In this document: positions 11,115 to 19,779 of the stretch, piece by piece
Numbering within the stretch: position 1 is the stretch's first letter
Layout: each line of letters begins with the position of its first letter
Assembly: GCA_045837725.1 (NCBI GenBank)
Contig: JBEWZL010000266.1
Coordinates: forward strand, 310,001-374,000
Length of the DNA stretch: 64,000 nt
Source: Vermamoeba vermiformis
Taxonomy: Eukaryota; Tubulinea; Echinamoebida
Direction: 5' to 3'
Position numbers and translations under genes: made by a program
The notes under the pieces: model-generated
Seen by the model: the letters and a program-made list of their open reading frames with translations, nothing else
The model's database searches: none
Told to the model about the DNA's origin: nothing

Positions 11115-13953
11115 TTACATGATGCTGCAATTTACTTCGCCGTTGGATTCGTTAGTGTTAGCGTTGCCTTCCTCCTCAGCTTGAGCCTGATGCTCCGCGA
11201 ACTATAATAAGAATAGCATTATTATAAGTATGACATAGTTTTGGATAAATTACCAAATTGGTGAAAGTCGCAACCAGCTCAGGTAGTCGGCTCTCGGCTC
11301 TGCTGGCTGATTCAACTTGCTCTATATTCTTTTTGGCCAGTTCGTCTATTTCATTCATATTTACATTGTTGTTGTCACCTACGGCTCGCCATAGACGAAC
11401 CTTTTTGTTGAACAACTCGCTACATCCGATCTCGTTAGTTCAAGAAAGTTTAAATAGTCTATAACAACTACTTACGTCGACGCAATAACGAGGTCATTTG
11501 GTCTGGGGCAAATTCGTGTAATCTCATTATCCCCGCTGTCCAACACATTAACAATTTTTCCAGTTGCAGTGGACCTAGTTCGGATCTAGTTAGCCATCTT
11601 TAACTTGAACAATTACTTAAACGTACCATATGAATATTTTACCGTCGTCACTGCCACTAACTACAAACTCTTGATGTGGTCCAAGGAACTCGGCATTCTT
11701 CATCGTGACCATGTTTTTGTGCCCGACAAACTTCATTGCGTAATGAGTCTCGCAACTCTCTAACTCTAAATACTCTGTTAACATTGTCCAAATAATGAAG
11801 TATTCGTTATTTACCTTGTGTGATCGAGTTGTTGATACCCAACAAGTTAAACCTCGTGCTTGAAGTTTCGCTGTTTTCATCGCTCGGCTCGTCATTGTTG
11901 TTCAATTGCGGCATATCTCCACGGGCAGCAGGAATATCAATCGATACACTGCTTGATGCGATGGCAGTAGATATTGACCTGAAGTCATCTTCGTCGATAT
12001 TAACATTCGTCACGGTAGTCTCTAACGGAGGCATGTCGCGTTGTGTGTTGGTTTCAGGCGGTGGTTCATTCGTCTCGTCAATCTCCACGTTGATGTTTAA
12101 AACCGGGTTGGACTCATCCTCTTCTACGTTAGTATTACTTGCGGCCTGAGGCTCCTCGCGGCTATCCACGTCAACATTTTCTTCTTGATTGTTGTTGGTC
12201 TCGTTATTGTTATTTGGAGAGGGGTTATTATTGCTTGGCCTGTACTCTGCCATTCTTGAAACCAAGCCGCTAATTCTCGACAACAAAGACGAAAATGCCG
12301 ATGCTCGTGTCGAATTGATATTGTTGTTGTTGTTGCCTGGCGCCGTGCTGAGCTCTGTGTCAATGTTCATGGAGTCAGTCGCCGTGGACTCTGTGTCCGC
12401 TAGCGTTGGTTCAATTGCGCTATGAGGCTCGTCTGCTACGCTCTCTTCATCCGATTGATCAACATCGACAGCATCTCCCTGATTAGTTTTCCGCTTCTTT
12501 CGTGAAACACGGCTGTTCTCTTCGCTTCGAACCTTCCTCTTTTCACCCCTATTTAAGCGATACGTGAGCAACACAGACCTTATTGAGCGCGAGAGTCTTA
12601 CTTTTTGGCTGCTTTTTCCGACGCCATTTTCTAATACGAGCACGTTAGCCTGAGTACTGTAAGTGATCAATCATCACCTACCATTATGGCTTGCTTCATC
12701 TTAATGTACTTTGAGTAGTTCTTGTCCACATCGAATAAATAGATATGATCGTTGCTGTAGTTGACCAGAACTTGATTGCCAAAGTGATTGAACTTCACAC
12801 TCGCGACTGTCTTGTGGAAAGGAAAGGAAGAACTAACTTTTTTAATCTCTGCCGGCATAAATCTGTACAAACAGCCGTGCTCTTCCTCCTGCAGTTAATC
12901 GTCATTAGTTCGCATTTTTGATTCAGCTGGGAATAGACGTCATGTCTTACCCCTTCCTTCTTCAGGTATCTTCTATCGTATACTCTGACTATAGGGTCGC
13001 TTCCTCCTACTACAATTTGATGCGGTGCATACTTATTTACATCGATGCTAGTGACTTCAGTGCGATACACGGTGTAGGTTGAGATCGAGAAGTGCGAACT
13101 GTTTGTGAGATTAGTATACATATGCTATGTCAATCAGATATGTACCTCAGTTGGACTTGCTTCTTGGACTGCCTTCTAAGGTCTACTAATAGTTGGCCTT
13201 GTTGTGGTGACGAGCCAGGTAAGCGCTAATCACGTGTCAGAAATAAGAGGTATCTTCAAAATTTTTACTCACGTTGTCAATCTGACGAATGGTTCCGTCC
13301 TAAAATACGTGTTATTAATCCTTTTTTACCAAAATTATATATTACCTCGCCTCCAGTGATGAATACGTTCGAGCAATCTGGATCGAACACAAAATCTCGA
13401 ATTCCTGCCGCATGGAAGATGTACGAATGGACCTACTGATCGTTATAATAGACTTTTTAAATGATTAACGCACCGTTCGAGCCAACAAATCAGAGTACTT
13501 CAAAGAGCGATCTGCTCCGCTTGTAACGATTATGTGCGCTCCAGTATAAGGCTTCACCTTCGCGCTAACAAACGATTAGAATACACATATATCATACCGC
13601 ACATATCCATACCAATAGATGCCGCTCGGGTGTCCAGGAGAAAAGTTCTTGACGATCCGTGCCTGCTTGTTCATATCCCAAACGTTTACAAAGCCATCAT
13701 TCGATGCGGATACTAGTAATCTCCCCGTCTCGTCCCAACGTATGCTTGATATTATTTCTTCGTGCGCGGCTGAAGAAAACTCGAGTTAGATCCAGAAGGG
13801 TTTTCCAAGCCAATCAAAAATTAAAATATCGAGCCAAATAATGCTTACTTAATTCACTATCTATTTTGAGCCTTTGAATTAATGCTAGATTTTCTATTGC
13901 TAAGCTTTTTGTGTATGAGGGACTAGTGACAGGAAAGATCGACTTCTGCTGCC
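11115..13953 (-). CDS. DCAF-type WD40 repeat protein (CUL4-DDB1 substrate receptor family)
   Basis: A multi-exon minus-strand gene. The N-terminal exon (SLAIENLALIQRLKIDSEL) resembles the lead-in to the propeller of DCAF6/DCAF8 proteins. WD repeats follow: IVVGGSDPIVRVYDRRYL, a 'CLYRFMPAEI' loop, VASVKFNHFGNQVLVNYSNDHIYLFD, and, after a long insert, FVGHKNMVTMKNAEFLGP...FVVSGSDDGKIFIW. That last segment is the signature closing repeat of DCAF6/DCAF8/WDTC1. The insert at about 11830-12630 encodes roughly 280 residues rich in Asn, Ser, Asp and Glu with a basic KRKVR...RKKRK patch, probably disordered and nuclear. The C-terminus is acidic and ends NGEVNCSIM. By family, it would present targets to a cullin-4 ubiquitin ligase. 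The exact start is unresolved: an acceptor at 13954 suggests a further small 5' exon. Confidence 0.75.
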
Positions 13954-14372
13954 CTAAATAGCATGTCAAAAGTTTGATGTGGTGGTCAATTATTGTGCCG
14001 AATGATCGTATGATTTAAACAGACTTGACATTTAATTTTTCAAAATAATAATATTTCGAGATTGAATAATGCTGAACAAGACAGTTAAGCATTACTTCAT
14101 TGAATTCTTACCCTCTCTACTATTAATTAAATTCCAAATATTTTTTTGGCTTCGTTCCATTATCGAAATCGACAGCTCTGCCTCTCTTCGTTCATCTGTC
14201 TTTTTTTATGGAGTTCTCGTCGACTTGATCTATAACAAGCTGACCAGTAGCTATTGTAGTTATGTTTACAAAGATTCGAGATAATGAAATTGCGCAGTTT
14301 TTACGGATCCAGAAAATTCGCCTAATAATTACAATTTATTTGCTGGGCTACAAATAATATAACCAAATGGTA
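13954..14372. other. Spacer upstream of the WD40 gene
   Basis: About 400 A/T-rich bases that probably hold the 5' exon or promoter of the WD40 gene and the 3' flank of the surface-protein gene. A 71-codon plus-strand ORF at 14069-14284 is rich in Phe, Leu and Ile and has no recognisable domain. I treat it as chance. Confidence 0.3.
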
Positions 14373-17300
14373 TTAGAAGAGCATGCTGACAGCCAACATT
14401 ACAGCGCTAACGATAGAGACAGTCGTTCCAACAGCATCAGATCTTCGAACGATACCAGGGCTAGGATAAGCGTAGGTGGGACCGGAGGTTGGTGCGGCAG
14501 GACCAGCCACAGGGCCAGCGGCGGGACCAGAGTTAGGTGCTTGGGGAGATTCAGGAATCTTAGCAGTGCTGCCAATAGTGTAGAAACCAGTGGACAAGCT
14601 GGCACCAGAGAAAGTGACGGTGTTGTTATCAGCACTAACGACGCCATTTTCATTGACGATTTGGTAGGGACTAGAGCTCGTAGCCTGATACAACAAGAAG
14701 TAGCTGGCGTTGTTGGCAGCCATCACATCTTTCACGGAGGACACGTCGAATGAGACGTCAGCCGTGGCTTGAGAAGTGATTTGGCCTTGAACACTAACAG
14801 TAACGAACCAAACACGAGAGAATCGAGTGTAGTTGACTTGGTAAGGGTAAGCAAACAAATCACCATCGTCAGGAACACGACCAAACATGATGTAGTCGCC
14901 TGCAGGAAGAGCAGTCTGTTTGCTAATGGTCAATTGAATGGAGTTGCCCGAGAGCACAGCGCCATTTGACTCAGAGCCAATGCCCGAAACGTCTTCGTCG
15001 CAGTTGCTGTTTTGATCAGTGGCGCCAGTGTAGATCTTGGTAGGGAGGGAAGTGATACCAAAGCGAGCAGCAAGACTGTTCATGACGATGTTGTGAACCG
15101 CGGTGTTGTTACCGGTCTTGAGAATGAGCACCTCGCCGACAACGCCAGTCAAGTGGTTACCATTCTTATTGCAGCCAACAGCAGTGGTCACTAAATAGCA
15201 TAGGTTAATCACTAGAACGGGAGTACAGATTTACAGGCTATTTAAAAAAAGGGTTCGAGTATAAATAAGGGCCAAAAATAGAGCCTCCTTCCTAACTTGG
15301 CTCGCCCCGCTAAAACCAATAACAAATTTCAATTTTTTTCGGTAATTTGGCTGCGACACCAAAACAAAATCAAGAAATAATTTTTACGCTATCAAAGCAC
15401 CCAATAATTGTCCGCTGCTGATATGCACAATAGGCATTAGAGAAATTATTCATATAATTATCGCCATATTTCGTGCTTATTTAGCTTATCAATGCGCCAC
15501 AATTAATGCACGACCCGGCACCAGCTTCGACGCCCGAATATTTTATATTGTGCGGTTATGGTCTTGATAGCGTAATTATTTGATTTTGTTGCCGAGAGGT
15601 AATGCCCCCTTTTTTAAAAAAAGGTAATAAAATTGATAAAGACAATATTTTTTAAGCCGGCCCACATCTCATTCCAATAAGCACTCTACCGATTAAATAT
15701 TTTCCGACAAAAACAACTGAAGTGAAAGGAAATTTAAGTCTAGATCCATTTGCCGCCAAGAGTAGACCCGCTTTCGTCTTTTCATCTCGATAAGTAATTT
15801 TCTTATATTTGTCTTTCCAGCACTTGCTCTTCGGCCATAATTCGTAAGCTTAGGTTCCAGACCAACAAACATAAAAAAGGAAGATGTTGTCTGATAATGA
15901 ATGAGCATAAAGATGCATTATTATAATTTTTTGGCCCATCTGCTCGCCAATCATACTGAGATAATTTTTAAATTTATCCACGGCACCAGAACGCAGATCA
16001 TCATGAATATACTCTTCAATAATCAGTTGCTTGTATTTTCAGTAAATTTTGAAGGACTGGACTTCGCGGCTGCTGGATTTTGTTTCTGATCTTGGACGCG
16101 CGGTGTGTACTATGTCAATAATTTGCTCTGTTGCATAGTCCATAAAGACCATGGAGCACCAGAAGCCTTGTTTTAATTTTCTCTGAGGTGAATCGTAGCG
16201 CGCATCAAAAGCAAGCTTGATTGGTTTAGATTTGAGACTCGAAATTATTCGCTTCTGCTCACTTTCATAATAACTATGTACTATTGGCTTTACTTGTTGT
16301 TTTTGAATAACTCCGTAAAATTTAGACTTTGAAATATGGCCACAGCTTAATAATTTTGATATCTCTTTGTATCTGGCGAATCCAATACCACACAGGAGGA
16401 ACGCTGCAGGGATTGCTGTATTAATTTTGAAGGCACTGCTTTGTTTGTGAAGGTCGCTATTATACCATTTGAACTCGTGGCCACTCTCACAGACCAGATC
16501 GGCGACGATCAGATGGTCCTTTTTGGCGACAATTCGCTGATTGAATGGGCAAGGGTGGTCACAAGTAAGGCAGAACACGTGAGACAGTAGCTCAATCAGC
16601 TTGCTTCGTTGCACAAAGACAAATTCGCTGACTTCTTGAGATTCAGACCGAAGATGGGCTTCGGTAGTATTGTCTGGCTCTCCTCCGGGAGTATTGTTGG
16701 GGGCTGGGCATTTAGCTTGCTCTAACAGAGCTGCAATAGCCTCTTGAATTGATAAAATATTATTCTTATTTCGATACTCATCCAGCTCTTCGAAAAGACT
16801 GGTGCTCAACCGGATGCGTTTTGTTGCATCCAACCGACGCTTCTTCAGTGGTCGATGAGTATCACTATCATAAGAATTCTCTCTTGTGGTCATATATTCT
16901 TAATTATTAATTTAAATAGAAGCGGTTCCATTTGCGGGCCACGGCCCTATTTATACTCGAACCCTTTTTTTAAAACTCGAGATATACGTACCAGTAGTAG
17001 AAAAGGTGGTAGAGCCGGAGGTAAAAGAGTTGGTCAAGGTGTCAAAGCCAATTGTGCCGGACGAAGCATCTTGAGTGTACCAGAATAACATAGGATCTCC
17101 TTGAATATAAAGTCCAGATTCGGCTGAAACTGAACCAAGAAGAGCGCCGTCAACATAAAAGCCAAGGTCGATGGTGGCTAAAGAGCAAAGTGGTTACGCT
17201 AGGTGCCAATACTATCGCCAAATAGCACTTACTTCCGTTGAGCGTAAGAATCAACGAATATCCAACGTTCGTAGCCTGTTCTTGGGCAGCTAAGACGTGA

Positions 17301-17809
17301 ACGCCGACGCCAGGGAGTCTGGCGACGACATAAACTGAGTAAGTTGCGCTGCTCGGGGTGCCAATTGTGGTAGAGCTCAAGCATCTGCATGAATAATAAG
17401 CATTCATATATCGAGTTGCATTGAACTATGTTACATACTGCGAGCCGCTGAAACTAACTCCAGGAACAACAGTGTTAAATTGGTTTGCAAGCAGAGTTGG
17501 TGCAGAACCAGCTGTTGTTAGTGTTTTGCTATTAAAGGCATCCCAAGAAGAAACGCTAAAACAGATTTAGTCAATATTAATAAATCCAAAATATATAATT
17601 GAAATTAGCCGTTGACAAATAATAACTGATGCTAAATTTTCAATAATTATTTTTAATGATTACCTTGTAATATTAGGCAAACGCCAGGATGCGGACCAAA
17701 CTAAAACGTCTGCGTCCAAACTTTGGAGCCCGACGGGACTGGTTTGCTGTGCGAAGCACAATTGCAAAGTGAGTGCTAAGAACAATCCAACTATTACTCG
17801 CATTGTCAT
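14373..17809 (-). CDS. Secreted/GPI-like surface protein with LamG/concanavalin-like fold, transposon in intron 4
   Basis: Five exons (17664-17809, 17439-17555, 17233-17384, 16992-17177, 14373-15190) join in frame to 472 residues. The start MTMRVIVGLFLALTLQLCFA is a clear signal peptide. The middle (SVYVVARLPGV, LILTLNGS, TIDLGFYVDGALLGS, PMLFWYTQDAS, then GVVGEVLILKTG and IVMNSLAARFGI) has the pattern of laminin-G-like lectin modules, where a 'G.IGE(V/I)' strand precedes a final helix and 'ARYGI'. The C-terminus is Pro/Gly/Ala-rich (GPAAGPVAGPAAPTSG) and ends in a hydrophobic helix, as expected for GPI anchoring. The fourth intron (15191-16991, 1.8 kb) contains a complete-looking DNA transposon, and the exon frames on both sides still match. 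Ligand and role are unknown; adhesion is a guess. Confidence 0.72.
15241..15273 (+). repeat. Left terminal inverted repeat of the transposon
   Basis: 33 bases starting TTTAAAAAAAGGG and ending GGGCC. They match the reverse complement of 16943-16974 except for one extra A in the AAATAAGGG segment. The repeat contains TTAA at its outer edge. Confidence 0.9.
16039..16893 (-). CDS. Transposase-like protein of the intronic transposon, probably truncated at its C-terminus
   Basis: 284 codons inside the transposon. The N-terminus is basic (RPLKKRRLDATKRIRLSTS), suiting a nuclear DNA binder. Next comes a cysteine/histidine cluster, FCLTCDHPCPF...VCESGHEFKW, that looks like a zinc knuckle. Then comes a segment typical of a transposase family found in many animals, in which a helical 'IPAAFLLCGIGFARYKEI' block precedes a beta strand ending in an acidic residue (IKLAFDARYDSP; related proteins have DGRCDSPG) and FMDYATEQIIDI. 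The Asp of FDARYDSP would be a catalytic acid of an RNase-H-like DDE fold. The open frame stops soon after, while relatives are normally longer. Downstream frames (HDDLRSGAVDKFKNYLSMIG near 15965; KTNIRKLLIEMKRRKR near 15800) look like continuing but out-of-frame coding, so this copy seems inactive. Confidence 0.6.
   Translation of the reverse strand: MTTRENSYDSDTHRPLKKRRLDATKRIRLSTSLFEELDEYRNKNNILSIQEAIAALLEQAKCPAPNNTPGGEPDNTTEAHLRSESQEVSEFVFVQRSKLIELLSHVFCLTCDHPCPFNQRIVAKKDHLIVADLVCESGHEFKWYNSDLHKQSSAFKINTAIPAAFLLCGIGFARYKEISKLLSCGHISKSKFYGVIQKQQVKPIVHSYYESEQKRIISSLKSKPIKLAFDARYDSPQRKLKQGFWCSMVFMDYATEQIIDIVHTARPRSETKSSSREVQSFKIY
16943..16974 (-). repeat. Right terminal inverted repeat of the transposon
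   Basis: 32 bases reading GGCCCTATTTATACTCGAAC on the plus strand and ending in a run of seven T and AAA. It is the inverted partner of 15241-15273. The host splice donor (GTACGT on the minus strand, 16986-16991) lies only 11 bases outside it. Confidence 0.9.
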
Positions 17810-18028
17810 TGACAGCTGAATTTTAAAATGAATAATGATTCGGTTGTTTTCAAAACTTTGAAAAAATCTGGCACGAGGATCAAACGGAGGAAATCTCAAT
17901 ACCGACCTCAAGTCCAAACATAAAGGGGCACTAATATGATTCTTTTTACCTTTTATTGCTTACACCTACAAGATCTGCCGCAAAACGCAATAACGATAAA
18001 ACATTTGTTTTCGAGTCTTCGCAATTAA

Positions 18029-19560
18029 TTATTTTGAGTTCTGGCTAAGTTTCTTGACAATTTGCACGACGTCTTCGTCTTCTAAAATGTGATCTTTGCC
18101 GACCTTTTGTGGATTATGTTTAACGGATGCACCCCAAACTAAGGCACTAAAATTCAAATACATTAGCGATTTGATTCGTTTCATATGATAATATTTTGAG
18201 AAGGTCTCGGGTGTGTCTACTTACTATTTCAACTCTCTGACAATTCCTTTGTGTAACTTGTCGCAAAGGTCCTGAATGGATCGTTCTTCACGGCGCATGA
18301 CGACGGGTTCGTTGTAGTCAGGGATTTGGCCCTTAGGCTTAGTGTAAATACGAATGAGATCGAGGTACTCCCAGATCTTCTCCAAGAGATGGTCCAAGTT
18401 CCATTCGTGGTGACCAGAGATCGGCACGCAGTGAGGGATCTGATACAAAATGTCCAATTCTTCAATAGAGATAGAGTCAATCTTGTTAAGGACGTATAAG
18501 CAAGGCACGTAAACTCTGTTGCCTTCGATAACGTCGATCAACTCGTCTTCAGTGATGTCTTGATGGATCCTCAGATCTGCGCTGTAAATTTTATATTCTG
18601 CCAAAATTGTCTTGACAAACTCTTCGTTGAGGTGAGAGAGTCGCACGGTGGATGAGATGGTAACACCACCCTTGTCCTTTCTCTTAAAAATAACATTTGG
18701 TGGCCTCTTGTTCAAACGAATACCAAAACCTTCGACTTCTTTCTCCAAAATTCGCTTGTGGATGAGTGGCTTCATAGCGTCCAAAACGATCAAAATTAAA
18801 TTACAAGTACGAGCCACAGCAATGACTTGACGACCACGACCTTTGCCGTCCTTAGCACCTTCAATAATACCCGGAAGATCCAAAAGCTAGAATATTTAGG
18901 TTAATGCATGAATTGTGATAAGCACAAGGCATCAAGTAATTGATTTAAAATTTGTCGAATCCAGGCCAAAGCACGATCTGACTGTCACTTACTTGAATTT
19001 TGGCACCCTTATATCGGATAATACCGGGCACAGTGGTCAATGTAGTAAATTCGTATTCGGCAATGGCGGAGTATGTGCCAGTAAGTTTGTTCAGAAGGGT
19101 GGATTTACCGACCGATGGAAAACCGACAAGACCAACACGGGAGTCACCAGTTCTCTTAACGTCGAAACCTAATATAACGCGGGTTATTTATTAAGAAGTG
19201 CGTCATAAGAAATATCAACAAACGCATAATTAATCTAAATCCTGAGAAAATGTTGTTAACGTACCTTCACCAGTACCACCACCACCAGACTTTGGAGTCA
19301 ATAATTCACGACGCAATTTAGCCAATCTAGCCTTCAGCTGACCGATGTGGAACATCGTCGCTTTGTTTTTTTGCGTGCGATCGATCTATAAACCATAATT
19401 AATATTTTGCTTACAAATACGTCGTAAACGTTTTAATATATAGTTACAATTATAGTTGAGTTATTATTAATTTTTTCTGATCATTACAGTCATCAACAAT
19501 GTAATAACAGTCACGTACTTCATCTTCGATCTCCTTAATTTTCTTCGCAATATCACCCAT
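18029..19560 (-). CDS. DRG1: Developmentally regulated GTP-binding protein DRG1
   Basis: Five exons. It starts [14 protein letters not shown] at 19560, the expected short helical N-terminus. The G domain follows: the P-loop exon is at about 18980-19170 ([12 protein letters not shown]), the switch/G3 segment is [20 protein letters not shown], the G4 motif is NKID ([13 protein letters not shown]), and G5 is in PISGHHEW. The C-terminal TGS domain is complete and ends [20 protein letters not shown], close to DRG1 of animals and yeast Rbg1. DRG1, with its partner DFRP1, binds translating ribosomes and relieves stalling. Its length and every motif match the family, and nothing is odd. It is divergent from the endoplasmin gene, with about 220 bases of shared upstream DNA. 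Confidence 0.95.
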
Positions 19561-19779
19561 TGTTAATATATTACAAATAAAACAGTAGTCAGCAGTACTG
19601 TAAAGAACAAATAAATAAAATTATGAAGAGCGCGAAAGGGGGAAGTTTTTTGCTCGTCAAAATCGAAAGTAATTTTTGACCGTCAAAAATTTGGTCGCTG
19701 CGGTTTTGATGACGTGTCGCTGAGCTAGCAGATTATCTTTGTTATTTTCGTTAGGTTACACAACGCCTGCGTCTTCAAA
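19561..19779. promoter_or_regulatory. Bidirectional promoter region between DRG1 and endoplasmin
   Basis: About 220 bases separate two divergent start codons. The stretch holds CGTCAAAATCG / CCGTCAAAAATTTGG repeats at about 19656-19692 and TGATGACGTGTCGCTGAG at about 19707-19724. The latter contains TGACGTG, the core of the ER-stress element bound by ATF6/bZIP factors in animals. That fits an ER chaperone but is only a sequence resemblance. Confidence 0.4.

Larger units (their letters stand above)
15241..16974 (-). mobile_element. TTAA-flanked DNA transposon (Kolobok-like candidate) in an intron
   Basis: A 1.73 kb element bounded by near-perfect inverted repeats of about 32 bases. Each end reads inward TTTAAAAAAAGGGTTCGAGT and continues ATAAATA(A)GGGCC, differing by one inserted A and the outermost base. 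TTAA lies at 15242-15245 and 16970-16973. This fits a TTAA target duplication with the element proper beginning AAAAAGGG. It carries one transposase-like ORF on the minus strand. The TTAA target and the DDE-like ORF suggest the Kolobok superfamily; piggyBac also uses TTAA but its transposase looks different. The close match of the ends implies a recent insertion. The host gene's splice sites lie outside the repeats, so splicing can remove it. Confidence 0.82.

Noticed and set aside
14069-14284. 71-codon plus-strand ORF
   Set aside because: A/T-rich, Phe/Ile-heavy translation, no splice context or domain.
15241-16974. piggyBac element
   Set aside because: TTAA fits, but the transposase motifs (zinc knuckle, FDARYDSP, helical IPAAF block) do not look like piggyBac DDD motifs; Kolobok-like preferred, not proven.
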